A stretch of 37,313 nt of DNA from CAZFVY01 sp964522665. GTDB lineage: Bacteria > Verrucomicrobiota > Verrucomicrobiia > Limisphaerales > CAZFVY01. The DNA is taken from contig CAZFVY010000072.1 of NCBI GenBank assembly GCA_964522665.1, positions 1-37,313 on the forward strand, read 5' to 3'. The notes beneath the pieces are model-generated. The model worked only from the letters and a program-made list of their open reading frames with translations. It searched no databases and was not told the origin of the DNA. Position 1 is the first letter of the stretch. Each line of letters begins with the position of its first letter. The translations under genes were made by a program, and so were the position numbers. Shown piece by piece: positions 1 to 8,613 of this stretch.

Positions 1-8
1 GGAGGAAA

Positions 9-52
9 CCATCCTTCGCTCCAAACCCTAGCGGGTTCAGAGCGAAGGATGG
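9..52 (-). repeat. Nested 44-nt hairpin fused to the tRNA 3' end
   Basis: Positions 9-20 are a perfect 12-base inverted match to 41-52. Inside this a second stem pairs 24-28 with 33-37 around the loop TAGC. The right arm includes the bases encoding the CCA end of the tRNA (50-52). On the minus strand the hairpin lies immediately after the tRNA, so it may act as a terminator or processing signal. There is no long U tract, only a short T run. Its near-perfect symmetry also fits a dispersed palindromic repeat. Confidence 0.7.
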
Positions 53-125
53 TGGAGCCGAGGGGATTCGAACCCCTGACCCCCACAATGCCATTGTGGT
101 GCTCTACCAACTGAGCTACGACCCC
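50..125 (-). tRNA. tRNA-Ala (anticodon GGC), CCA encoded
   Basis: Read on the minus strand, the sequence folds into a complete 76-nt cloverleaf. The acceptor stem GGGGTCG pairs with CGGCTCC and contains a G3-U70 wobble, the classic identity element for alanyl-tRNA synthetase. The anticodon stem CCACA/TGTGG carries the loop ATGGCAT, giving anticodon GGC, which decodes GCC alanine codons. The T arm is AGGGG-TTCGAAT-CCCCT. The discriminator base is A and the CCA end is encoded in the DNA. Confidence 0.97.
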
Positions 126-142
126 ATCCTGCAGGGCGCGTG

Positions 143-171
143 ACCCTAGAAAGGGGACGCGGGTTTGTCAA
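143..171 (-). promoter_or_regulatory. Sigma70-type promoter for tRNA-Ala
   Basis: On the minus strand a perfect -35 hexamer TTGACA (166-171) is followed after 17 bases by TAGGGT (143-148), which keeps the key T, A and final T of a -10 box. Transcription would start about ten bases before the tRNA. The tRNA therefore appears to be transcribed independently of the upstream sufT. Confidence 0.7.
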
Positions 172-256
172 AACTTTTTCCGGGTTGTTTTGGCGGTCGA
201 TGGCGCCCGCGACGGGCGCGAAGATTTCGGAGGCCCAGGCCCTATCGAGGCGGAGC

Positions 257-817
257 CTAGTTCAGGCCGAGAACGCGACGGCCCTGTTCGGTGATCATTG
301 ATTGGTGCCACGGCGGATCCCAGACCAGTTCGACCGAGGCTTCATCGACGCCGGGCAGGTCGAGCAGTTTCTGCTGCGCGTCGCCGGCGATCGCGGTTCC
401 CATGCCGCATCCCGGCGCGGTCAACGTCATTTTGACGGAGACCTTCAACTGGCCATTTTGGGCCGGTTCCGTTGTCAGGTCGTAAATTAGTCCTAGATCG
501 ACGATATTGACGGGAATTTCCGGGTCGTAAACCGTGCGCAGAACGTTCCAGAGGGCCTGCTCATCGACTTTGCCGCTCTCCGTCGGCGCGATCACGGTGG
601 GGGCGGTTTGTGACGCGTCCGTGGCCTCAAAGCCGAGGGCGTCGGCATTGCGGCCATCGATGCGGAAAAGGCCGCCCATGGCGTGGACCGTGTAATTGCC
701 GCCGAGCGTTTGCGCGATATCAACCGCGGTTCCGGCGGGGAGGGTGACGGTGTTTCCGACCGGAATCTGGATCGCGTCGCAATCGCGGACGAGTTCAACT
801 GACGTGGCGCTGCTCAT
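257..817 (-). CDS. sufT: Putative Fe-S cluster assembly protein SufT
   Basis: The 186-residue protein has the two-part build of the long SufT family. The N-terminal half (about 1-75) is family-specific and includes the segment TLPAGTAVDIAQTLGGNYTV. The C-terminal half (about 85-186) is a MIP18/DUF59 domain with DPEIPVNIVDLGLIYDL and the conserved cysteine in APGCGMG (near residue 137). SufT/MIP18 proteins act in the cytoplasm as accessory factors that mature Fe-S proteins. No other suf gene is adjacent, so it seems to be a stand-alone gene here. The start is an ATG with only a weak ribosome binding site. Family assignment is firm; the exact client proteins are not visible from sequence. Confidence 0.9.
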   Translation of the reverse strand: MSSATSVELVRDCDAIQIPVGNTVTLPAGTAVDIAQTLGGNYTVHAMGGLFRIDGRNADALGFEATDASQTAPTVIAPTESGKVDEQALWNVLRTVYDPEIPVNIVDLGLIYDLTTEPAQNGQLKVSVKMTLTAPGCGMGTAIAGDAQQKLLDLPGVDEASVELVWDPPWHQSMITEQGRRVLGLN

Positions 818-971
818 AACGCCAAATTAGGCGAAAGGACGACGCAAGGAAAGTCATTTTCGGGGAGCCATCGTCTCACGTTTTCGCGCTTGGGTATGCG
901 TTGGGGGGTAATTGAGACCGTAGCTGAGACACTCGCTAGGCAGCGGGACGCTTTTATTGTTTATTGGGAGC

Positions 972-3941
972 ATGGAAAGCGCGAGCTGGCGAACGGCTTT
1001 GGATCAATGCGCCGATCCGGCGCGGGCGCGGCGCGTTTTGGAACGACTGACAGCCGCTGGCCCGGGCGGCGACACGAGCTCCGCCACACCGGAACAGGCG
1101 CGAGTCTTGGCGGCGCTCGTGTCCGGCTCAGGCGCGCTCGGCGAGTGGCTGGTCGCGCATCCCGAGGAGTTGGGAATTGTGTGGGAGGTCGAGTCCCTTC
1201 GTTATCCGCGCAGACTTCAGGGTTTACAACGCGAGGTTGAGGGTTGGCTCAAGCCGCTCTTGGACCAAAAGGCGGACTCAGCGGCGTTGGCCCGGCTGCG
1301 GGAATTCAAACAGCGGGAAATGCTGCGAATCGCCGCGCGTGATCTCGCGCGGCTGGCGGGGGTCATCGCGATCACGCGGGAGATTTCCGATCTCGCGGAC
1401 GTTTGTTTGGAGGCGGTCTATCGGATTTGTCGGAGGCAATTGGCAGAACGCCTTGGGGAGCCGTACTATCGGGATCCCGAGGGGTATTGGCGACGGACGG
1501 GGTTCTGCGTCTTGGGCTTGGGCAAACTTGGGGGCCAAGAACTGAACTACAGTTCTGACGTCGATTTGATGTTCGTTTACACCGAGGAGGGCCAGGTGTT
1601 TCGCAAGCGCCCGACCCGTCGCGAGAACGGTGGCCGCGGCCTGAGCGCGCATCAGTATTTTACGCGACTGGTCGAGGCGATGGCCGCGGAATTGACGCGT
1701 CTGACGCCGGAAGGGTCGTTATTTCGAGTTGATCTTCGGCTGCGGCCCGAGGGGGAAAGCGGTCCGGTGGCGCGTTCGCTTGGCAGTTACGAAACTTACT
1801 ACGCGCAATGGGGCCAAACGTGGGAGCGGATGATGTTGCTGAAAGCGCGTTTCGTGGCCGGTGACCAAACGCTCGGCGCGGAGTTCATGGAGATGACGCA
1901 AACGTTTCGCTATCCCCGCTCGCTCGGGGAAAGGTTTTTGCGGGAGGTTTCCGCGATGAAACGACGCATTGAGGCCGAGGTGGTCAAGGCGGGCGAATTG
2001 GATCGGAACGTGAAATTGGGCCGCGGCGGGATTCGGGAAATTGAGTTTATCGCGCAAGCGCTGCAACTTCTGCACGGGGGCCGGCTGCCCTTCGTTCAAG
2101 GCGGGCAAACCTTGTCAGCGCTGGCCAAACTGGCCGAATACGGGCTGTTAAAAGTGAAAGACGCCAGCCGGTTGGATGCGGCCTATTGCTTTTTCCGGGA
2201 CATCGAACATCGCTTGCAGATGGAGAATAATCGCCAAACGCATACGATTCCCACCGACGGTGAAGCGCGGCGTCGGCTCGCGAAATTGATGGGGTTCGCA
2301 AACGCCGAACCATTTGAACGGGCGCGAGCGACGCATGCGCGCCACGTCCGGAGGGGGTACGCTAGTCTCTTCGCGAGCGCCGAGAAGGAACCGGCGCCGC
2401 TCCTTGAGCCGGGTTTTTCCGAGGCAAGCGCGCGGACGGCGCTGGAGGGGTACATTTTTCGCGAGCCGGAGCGTACGGCCCGTCTCCTGTGGACCCTGGT
2501 TAATGGGCCTGGCTATGTGCATGTTTCTCCGCGCACGGCTGAGCTGGGAGCGCAGTTGATTCCGAAATTTCTAGAGCTTTGCCGAAGGAATGCGCCGGTG
2601 GTCCGAACCGGCCGAGCGGCCGTACCGGCGCCGCCGGCGATCGGCGCGGGCGCCCCCGAGTGTCTTTCGGACCCTGACCGGGCGCTCGCGCGTCTCGACA
2701 GCTTCATCGCCGCGTATGGCGCGCGCGCGCCGTTGTACGAGCTTTGGACGGTCAATCCTTCTCTGTTCAAGTTGTTGTTGCTGTTGTTTGATCGGTCCGA
2801 ATTCCTCGCCGAGGTCGCGATCCGTACGCCGGATTTGGTCGATGCGCTCGAGACGAGCGGTCGTCTGCGTCGGTCCCATGACCGCGAGGAAATCTTGCGC
2901 GACTTGCGGCTCGGGGCGGGCGATCCCGACCAGGCGCTTTGGTTGCGGCGCTATCACCAGGCCGAACTGATGCGGATTGGTCTGCGCGACATTCTTGGGC
3001 TGGCGGATTTCGAGAGGAATCTCGTCGAGCTTTCCGCGTTGGCGGACGCCTGCGTGCGTTACGCTTTGGAGACCGTCTCGCGGCGACGCCGGCAGCGACG
3101 CGCGCCCTTCGCGATCGTCGGTTTGGGCAAGTTGGGCGGCGCAGAACTGAATTATGGGTCGGACTTGGACCTGCTCTTTGTGGCGCCGTCGAATGCGAAA
3201 AACTTGGCCGCCCTTCAAGGGATGGCGGTCGAGGTCATGGACCTGCTCTCGCGACCGACAGAGCTGGGCATCGTCTTTCTTACCGACGCCCGCCTGCGTC
3301 CGGATGGCGAGAAGGGTTTGCTGGTGAATACGCTGGCGGCCTTTGAGAACTACTACCGCCGGCGCGCCCACTTGTGGGAGATCCAGGCGTTGACGCGGGC
3401 GCGCGCGGTGGCGGGCGATCCGCGAACGGGCGCGCTGTTCGAAGGGTTGGCAGGCGATTTGACCGACTTGCGATCGGCGCGCGCCGACGTCATCGCCTAC
3501 GGGCGAAACTGGAAAGCCCAAGTCGCGGAGATGCGGCGCCGGATTGAGGTCAGCCGTACTCCCGCGGGCAAAGAGCGCCTTTCGATCAAGACCGGCGCCG
3601 GGGGATTGATGGACGCGGAATTCATCGCGCAGGCGGCCGCGATGCAAGGGGGGTGGCGGGAGCCGAACACGTTGCGTGCGCTTGCTCGAGCGCGCGAGGA
3701 ACGCTTGCTGAAGCGAGCCGACGGAGGTCGCCTCGTCGAAAACTATCGGTGGCTCCGCCGTGTCGAAGGGATTCTTCGCCGTTGGAGTTTTGCCGGTGAA
3801 ACGGTGCTGCCCGACGAGCCGGCCCCCCTGGAGCGGGTCGCGATACGTTGCGGGTTTTCGATGGCGGAATCGTTTTTGGAGGCGGTGGACGCGCGCCGCC
3901 GCACGATTCGCGAGGCGTTTGCACGCTTCTTCCACGACTAA
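972..3941 (+). CDS. glnE: Bifunctional glutamine synthetase adenylyltransferase/deadenylase
   Basis: This is a full-length GlnE of about 989 residues. It carries two copies of the nucleotidyltransferase signature: GLGKLGGQELNYSSDVDLMF near residue 180 (the deadenylase half) and GLGKLGGAELNYGSDLDLLF near residue 716 (the adenylylase half). Each is followed by a GlnD-type helical region. The enzyme attaches AMP to, and removes it from, glutamine synthetase in response to PII and glutamine, so it adjusts nitrogen assimilation in the cytoplasm. I chose the ATG at 972. A TTG at 957 in the same frame is an alternative, and neither has a well-placed ribosome binding site. No glnA, glnB or glnD lies nearby. 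It is convergent with the next gene. Confidence 0.95.
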   Translation: MESASWRTALDQCADPARARRVLERLTAAGPGGDTSSATPEQARVLAALVSGSGALGEWLVAHPEELGIVWEVESLRYPRRLQGLQREVEGWLKPLLDQKADSAALARLREFKQREMLRIAARDLARLAGVIAITREISDLADVCLEAVYRICRRQLAERLGEPYYRDPEGYWRRTGFCVLGLGKLGGQELNYSSDVDLMFVYTEEGQVFRKRPTRRENGGRGLSAHQYFTRLVEAMAAELTRLTPEGSLFRVDLRLRPEGESGPVARSLGSYETYYAQWGQTWERMMLLKARFVAGDQTLGAEFMEMTQTFRYPRSLGERFLREVSAMKRRIEAEVVKAGELDRNVKLGRGGIREIEFIAQALQLLHGGRLPFVQGGQTLSALAKLAEYGLLKVKDASRLDAAYCFFRDIEHRLQMENNRQTHTIPTDGEARRRLAKLMGFANAEPFERARATHARHVRRGYASLFASAEKEPAPLLEPGFSEASARTALEGYIFREPERTARLLWTLVNGPGYVHVSPRTAELGAQLIPKFLELCRRNAPVVRTGRAAVPAPPAIGAGAPECLSDPDRALARLDSFIAAYGARAPLYELWTVNPSLFKLLLLLFDRSEFLAEVAIRTPDLVDALETSGRLRRSHDREEILRDLRLGAGDPDQALWLRRYHQAELMRIGLRDILGLADFERNLVELSALADACVRYALETVSRRRRQRRAPFAIVGLGKLGGAELNYGSDLDLLFVAPSNAKNLAALQGMAVEVMDLLSRPTELGIVFLTDARLRPDGEKGLLVNTLAAFENYYRRRAHLWEIQALTRARAVAGDPRTGALFEGLAGDLTDLRSARADVIAYGRNWKAQVAEMRRRIEVSRTPAGKERLSIKTGAGGLMDAEFIAQAAAMQGGWREPNTLRALARAREERLLKRADGGRLVENYRWLRRVEGILRRWSFAGETVLPDEPAPLERVAIRCGFSMAESFLEAVDARRRTIREAFARFFHD

Positions 3942-3969
3942 CACCGCGCCGAAAAGGACTCGGGGCAGA

Positions 3970-3987
3970 CCGACGATTGGCCGTCGG
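3970..3987. terminator. Short hairpin between convergent genes
   Basis: CCGACG (3970-3975) pairs with CGTCGG (3982-3987) around a 6-base loop, in the 69-base gap between glnE and the convergent DUF1501 gene. Its position suits a bidirectional terminator, but there is no T run on either side, so the call is tentative. Confidence 0.3.
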
Positions 3988-4010
3988 GAGGGAGCCGAGG
4001 GCTTTCCGGA

Positions 4011-5471
4011 TTATGCCATCAACTCACGGACGACTTTGCCTTGAACGTCGGTCAATCGGAAATCGCGTCCAGCGTGCCGGAACGTGAGTTTCTCGTGGTC
4101 GAAGCCGAGGAGCGCAAGGATCGTGGCGTGGAGATCGTGGACATGGACTTTGTCCTCGGCGGCTTGGAAGCCCGCTTCGTCCGTGGCGCCGTGGACGTAA
4201 CCGCCGCGGGCGCCGCCGCCGGCCAGCCACATCGTGAAACCGTAATGATTATGGTCCCGACCGTTGATCTTGCCGGCGTTCGAACCGGGGGTAGGCAATT
4301 CGACAGTGGGTGTCCGGCCGAATTCACCGCCCCAAATTACCAAGGTGTCGTCCAACATTCCGCGCTGTTTTAAGTCAGTCAGTAACGCGCCGATGGCCTG
4401 ATCGCATTCCTTGGCGAGCCGGCGATGGTTGACCTCAATGTCATCGTGGCTGTCCCAAGGTTGTCCTGAACCGTGCCAAACTTGCACAAAACGAACGCCC
4501 CGCTCAAGCAATCGCCGGGCAATTAAGATCTGGCGCGCCTGAGTGCCCTCGCCGTACATCTCGCGGACCGAGGCCGGTTCCCGACTGACATCGAAAGCGT
4601 CGGCGGCGTCCTTCTGCATGCCGTAGGCCAGCTCGAACGATTGGATGCGCGCTTCGAGTTGCGCGTCCTGCTGCCGCTTTTGCCGGTGGCGTTCGTCCAA
4701 TTCCATCAACAAGTCCAACTGCTGCCGCTGCTCGGGCAGTGAAGTGTAATTGTTTTTGATGTTGGCGATCAGCTTTTCGATCTGGGTGTACTGGGTATCG
4801 ATGTACGTCCCCTGGTAAGCCCCCGGCAGAAACCCCGACTGCCAATTCTGCGATTCCTGGATCGGGTAGCCGCCGGGGCACATCGCGATAAACCCGGGCA
4901 GATTCTGGTTGTCGCTGCCGAGGCCATAAGTCACCCAAGAGCCGAGGCTGGGTCGGATGAGCCGGGCTTCGCCGCAATTCATCAAAAGGAGCGAGGGTTC
5001 GTGATTCGGCACGTCGGCGTGCATCGACCGGATCACGGCGATGTCGTCGATATGTTGCGCCGTATGGTGGAACAACTCGCTGACTTCGATGCCTGAATTC
5101 CCGTATTTGCTGAACTTGAAAGGTGAGGGGAACGCGGCGCCCGTCTTGCGCTCGGTCTTGAGATTGGACGTGGGCAGAAGTTTGCCCGCGTAGCGGTCCA
5201 GCAAGGGCTTGGGATCGAACGTATCGACGTGCGACGGCCCGCCATTCATGAACAAATGGATGACCCGTTTGGCCTTGGCGGGGAATTGCGGCGCCTTGGG
5301 CGACAGGGGAGAAACATAGTCCGCATTGGCGGCGGCCCGCCCTTCAATCAACCCCGCGGCGTCCATCAAGGTCGCCAACCCCAGCGCGCCGACGCCCATG
5401 CCGCAACGGGAAAGAAACTCCCGGCGCGTCAGCGCCAGATGCTCCAGATTGGGCTTATGGTTTCGGATCAC
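4011..5471 (-). CDS. Tat-exported DUF1501 family protein
   Basis: The 486-residue protein starts with a twin-arginine signal: TRREFLSRCGMGVGALGLATL at about residues 14-34. A sulfatase-like alkaline-phosphatase-fold domain follows, typical of DUF1501 proteins of Planctomycetes and Verrucomicrobia. Visible hallmarks are HLFMNGGPSHVDTFDPKP near residue 71 and VIWGGEFGRTPT near residue 383, both expected to contribute to a metal site. Family members act outside the cytoplasm and their substrates are not established. They usually sit next to a DUF1549/DUF1553 cytochrome-type partner, which is missing here: the upstream neighbour is an RMD1-like membrane protein. The enzymatic activity is unknown. 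Confidence 0.9.
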   Translation of the reverse strand: MIRNHKPNLEHLALTRREFLSRCGMGVGALGLATLMDAAGLIEGRAAANADYVSPLSPKAPQFPAKAKRVIHLFMNGGPSHVDTFDPKPLLDRYAGKLLPTSNLKTERKTGAAFPSPFKFSKYGNSGIEVSELFHHTAQHIDDIAVIRSMHADVPNHEPSLLLMNCGEARLIRPSLGSWVTYGLGSDNQNLPGFIAMCPGGYPIQESQNWQSGFLPGAYQGTYIDTQYTQIEKLIANIKNNYTSLPEQRQQLDLLMELDERHRQKRQQDAQLEARIQSFELAYGMQKDAADAFDVSREPASVREMYGEGTQARQILIARRLLERGVRFVQVWHGSGQPWDSHDDIEVNHRRLAKECDQAIGALLTDLKQRGMLDDTLVIWGGEFGRTPTVELPTPGSNAGKINGRDHNHYGFTMWLAGGGARGGYVHGATDEAGFQAAEDKVHVHDLHATILALLGFDHEKLTFRHAGRDFRLTDVQGKVVRELMA

Positions 5472-5597
5472 GTTAACAAATCCTACTCCAAAGACGCCGA
5501 GCCGTCAGCCGAAATTCAATCGAACTTTGCTTTCGGGCCGGCGAACCACTCGGCGCGTTGGGCCGATCGCGTGATCGCGGTTTCCCGCGCCGAGAGT

Positions 5598-6755
5598 TTA
5601 GCCGTGGCAACCGGCCAAAATAACCAAGTCCACGACGAAGAGGATTACAATGGTCACTTCGAGACCCAGCATGACCCGATTATTTTGGTCGCCCTGAAGC
5701 AGTTGGTAAAGATTGTCGAGGGTTTTCAGTTTTTCGTCGATTGTCCGATGCCAGTCGGCGAGATGAAAGCGCGTGGCGATGCATTCGTAGATCCTAGCTA
5801 GGTGCCAGTCGCCGAAGAATTTCGTGATGTTTTGCAGTTCATCACTCAGGCGGGCCAGGTCAATCCGGAATTCGCGCAGTTCGCGCAGGATGTGGCCGCG
5901 ACGCCGGGGCGGACGTTCGCCTAGGTCCCGGTACGCCCGCTCCAGCGCGTCATCGAGAATGCGGTCGTACGCTTCCAGTTCGGCGAGCTGAAGATTGGCC
6001 AGTTCCATGACGTAGAGGGTCTCGTCAATATTCTTCCGTTCTTCGACGATGAGCGCGGCGTCCCAATCGATTACGGCGAGGTCGTTTTGATAATAGCTGA
6101 GATACCGGTCGGTCGATTCATCGGATTCCTGCTGCGAGAGCCGATTGATTTCCGGTTCTTGGGTAAGCAAAGCGGCGATCTCGCGCCGATTGAGGCGCAG
6201 CCAGGCCTCGGAACTGATCGGTTCGCCCGCCATCGCCGGCAATGGCGCGGCCACGCAAAAGACCGTGTAAGCCTCCTCCTGTTCCAAGCGCGGCACCGGT
6301 CGGACATAGTACGATGCCAGCTCGCTTCGCGCGTCTTCGGCCAGTTGCCGCGCCTCCTGATGAAGGGGGCCGTGACTGAACTCCAAGTCATGGTAGTCCA
6401 CCAATTCTTCCAGCGTCGTGGCGCTGAAAGGGACGCGGATCGTGACGCTGATGGCGCCGACCGGGAGCAGTTTGATCGCCCGTTCCACGCGCACGGGCCC
6501 GCGTGGTCCGATTCGCTCAACCGGTGGCAGCCGAACCGTTTGCGCCTTGTAGAAAAAGAGCTGGCGCGGGCTGCGATGGCTGGTATCCACCTCAAATTGC
6601 GCGACCGGTTGGCCCAGCAGTTCCTTCACCGGGCGCCGCGTCATTTCATACGCCACGTCGAACGCGTAGATGTAAACCACTTCGCCGGTGTACGAGTTGG
6701 GCCTCGACAGGGCGCTCGATTCATCAGTTGTTCGTTGGGGTGATGCAGGAGCCAT
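5598..6755 (-). CDS. RMD1/DUF155-like protein with C-terminal membrane anchor
   Basis: This 385-residue protein is not recognised with certainty. The N-terminal part (about 20-230) looks like alternating strands and begins YTGEVVYIYAFDVAYEM. The middle (about 235-350) is helical and charged. One hydrophobic helix near the end (LGLEVTIVILFVVDLVILAG) would anchor it in the membrane. The order beta-rich domain, paired helices with a 'tLDNLYQLL' segment, then a terminal membrane helix following LE resembles the RMD1/DUF155 family. That is why I suggest the family, but the similarity is judged by eye. I chose the ATG at 6755 because an AGGA lies about ten bases upstream; a GTG at 6764 is the alternative. 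Function unknown. Confidence 0.55.
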   Translation of the reverse strand: MAPASPQRTTDESSALSRPNSYTGEVVYIYAFDVAYEMTRRPVKELLGQPVAQFEVDTSHRSPRQLFFYKAQTVRLPPVERIGPRGPVRVERAIKLLPVGAISVTIRVPFSATTLEELVDYHDLEFSHGPLHQEARQLAEDARSELASYYVRPVPRLEQEEAYTVFCVAAPLPAMAGEPISSEAWLRLNRREIAALLTQEPEINRLSQQESDESTDRYLSYYQNDLAVIDWDAALIVEERKNIDETLYVMELANLQLAELEAYDRILDDALERAYRDLGERPPRRRGHILRELREFRIDLARLSDELQNITKFFGDWHLARIYECIATRFHLADWHRTIDEKLKTLDNLYQLLQGDQNNRVMLGLEVTIVILFVVDLVILAGCHG

Positions 6756-6820
6756 CAGTTTCACGTCCTAAGGTACGCCAGCGCAGCGCGAGTGTCCATC
6801 GTTCCGCGCGGCTCTCGCGT

Positions 6821-6849
6821 TTGACAGCCGGGCGGAATTGTTGTCTGAT
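6821..6849 (+). promoter_or_regulatory. Sigma70-type promoter for the DUF4038 lipoprotein
   Basis: A perfect TTGACA at 6821-6826 is followed after 17 bases by TCTGAT at 6844-6849 (four of six matches to TATAAT). Transcription would start near 6856. This argues against the in-frame TTG at 6838 as start codon, because that codon lies inside the promoter. Confidence 0.55.
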
Positions 6850-6855
6850 AAAAGG

Positions 6856-8580
6856 GTGAATCAATGTGGCGATCAACAGGATAGGGAAGGAGCGTCCAGG
6901 CCGGGCCGCGGGTGGAGGCGGTGGAGTTTCGCGGTGGGTTGCCTGGGCCTGCTGCTCGTGCTTTCGGCCTGCGCCGAGCTAGGCCAGTCGCGTCTCGCTC
7001 TGATTGCCAAATGGGATCGCTTTGAACGAACATTTCAAAGCGCCACCAGTTATCCCGACCCCTTCCAACAAGTGCGCTTACAGGTCGCCTTTCACGCGCC
7101 CTCCGGCGAGACCCGGCTGGTCGAGGCGTTTTGGGACGGCGACTTGAATTGGCGCGTCCGGTTTGCCCCGGATCAAATTGGCAACTGGAGTTACACGACA
7201 ATATGTTCCGATCCGGCGAACCGCGAGTTGCGTAATCAGACCGGGGCGTTTGTCTGCACGGCTCCGGCGGCGCGCGATCGTTTTACGGCGCACGGCCCGA
7301 TTCAATTATCACCCGATCACCGCTCGCTGACGCATCAGGACGGCACGCCTTTTTTTTGGCTGGCCGATACGGCTTGGAACGGCCCGTTGCTTTCGACTCC
7401 GTCCGATTGGGAGTTTTATCTTAGCCAACGCGCCCGGCAGAAATTCACGGTCGTGCAATGGGTCACCACCCAATGGCGGGCGGCGCCCGAAGGCGATCGC
7501 GAGAAGGAGTTGGCTTACACCGGAGTCGATCGCATTTCTGTGAACCCGGCGTTTTTCCGGCGCCTGGATTTGAAGCTCGACGCGATGAACCGAGCGGGGT
7601 TACTCGGGGCGCCAGTTCTGCTGTGGGCGTTCGGTGGCGGCACGAACCCCGCGGTGAATCCCGGCGTTTCGTTGCCCGATAGTCAGGCGATTTTGTTGGC
7701 CCGCTATATGGTGGCTCGTTGGGGGGCCAACGATGTGGTCTGGATATTGAACGGCGACGGCGACTACCGCGGCGATCGAGCCGAGCGTTGGAAGCGGATC
7801 GGGCGGGCCGTATTCGGCGAAGGCCCGCACGCTCCCGTTTCGCTGCATCCGGGCGGCCGGGTTTGGGTTTTGAACGAATTTCGCAATGAAGCGTGGCTTG
7901 ATATTTGCGGTTACCAAAGCGGTCACGATGAGACCGACCCGAATTTGCGCTGGATCGTGGCCGGCCCGCCGGCGACTGCTTGGAAGGGCGAGCCAGCGCG
8001 GCCGTTCCTCAGTCTTGAGGCGCCCTATGAAGGCCACAATGGGGCCAACCACCGCCGCATTTCGGCGTTCGCGGTCCGGCGGGCGCACTATTGGTCGCTG
8101 TTGAATGCGCCGACTGCGGGGGTTACCTATGGCGGGCATGGTGTCTGGGGTTGGGACGACGGCTCGAAAACGCCGGTGGATCATCCTGGCGCCGGCGTGC
8201 CGCTGCCGTGGCGTGAGGCGTTGCTCATGGAGGGAGCCGAACAGATGACGCATCTCGCGGAATTCTTCGAGGCGATTGATTTTGGCCGGTTGCGCCCGGC
8301 GCCAGAGATGCTGGCGAACCAGCCGGGCGTGTTGACGCCGGCGCGCCACATTTCGGCGGCGCGGACCGAGGCGGGAGATTTGGCGGTCGTCTATGTTCCC
8401 CAGGACCGTTCGGCGCCGCTTCTGATTCAATATTTACCGCCGCACTTCAAGGCGGTATGGCTCAATCCCCGCACCGGCGAGCGCGCGGCCGTGGCGGCGG
8501 TCGTTAACGATCGCTCCATCGACTTCGCTACGCCCGCCGACGGTGACTGGCTCTTGTTGCTGCAGTCGGAGAACAAATGA
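6856..8580 (+). CDS. Lipoprotein with DUF5060 and DUF4038 (GH140-like) domains
   Basis: The protein has a lipoprotein signal: basic RGWRRW, a hydrophobic stretch, then the lipobox LSAC (cysteine about residue 39 from the GTG at 6856). An immunoglobulin-like DUF5060 domain follows (about 55-150), then a DUF4038 TIM-barrel (about 155-460) with GTPFFWLADTAWNG, WILNGDGDY and FLSLEAPYEG, and a C-terminal collagen-binding-like sandwich. DUF4038 enzymes include apiosidases of family GH140; the Asp and Glu in the last two motifs could be the catalytic pair (inference). A role in degrading complex polysaccharide at the cell surface is likely, but the substrate is unknown. The start codon is unclear: GTG 6856 fits the promoter, and a GGAAGGAG near 6884 has no start codon at a proper distance. 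Confidence 0.75.
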   Translation: MNQCGDQQDREGASRPGRGWRRWSFAVGCLGLLLVLSACAELGQSRLALIAKWDRFERTFQSATSYPDPFQQVRLQVAFHAPSGETRLVEAFWDGDLNWRVRFAPDQIGNWSYTTICSDPANRELRNQTGAFVCTAPAARDRFTAHGPIQLSPDHRSLTHQDGTPFFWLADTAWNGPLLSTPSDWEFYLSQRARQKFTVVQWVTTQWRAAPEGDREKELAYTGVDRISVNPAFFRRLDLKLDAMNRAGLLGAPVLLWAFGGGTNPAVNPGVSLPDSQAILLARYMVARWGANDVVWILNGDGDYRGDRAERWKRIGRAVFGEGPHAPVSLHPGGRVWVLNEFRNEAWLDICGYQSGHDETDPNLRWIVAGPPATAWKGEPARPFLSLEAPYEGHNGANHRRISAFAVRRAHYWSLLNAPTAGVTYGGHGVWGWDDGSKTPVDHPGAGVPLPWREALLMEGAEQMTHLAEFFEAIDFGRLRPAPEMLANQPGVLTPARHISAARTEAGDLAVVYVPQDRSAPLLIQYLPPHFKAVWLNPRTGERAAVAAVVNDRSIDFATPADGDWLLLLQSENK

Positions 8581-8613
8581 CCCGTCCGCGCGTCGGGCGG
8601 CGTCTCTGAAAAG

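Noticed and set aside
2571..3944. Long minus-strand reading frame of 457 codons opposite glnE
   Set aside because: It is antisense to the well-conserved C-terminal half of GlnE, is rich in Arg, Gln and Pro, and resembles no family. It is a GC-rich shadow frame.
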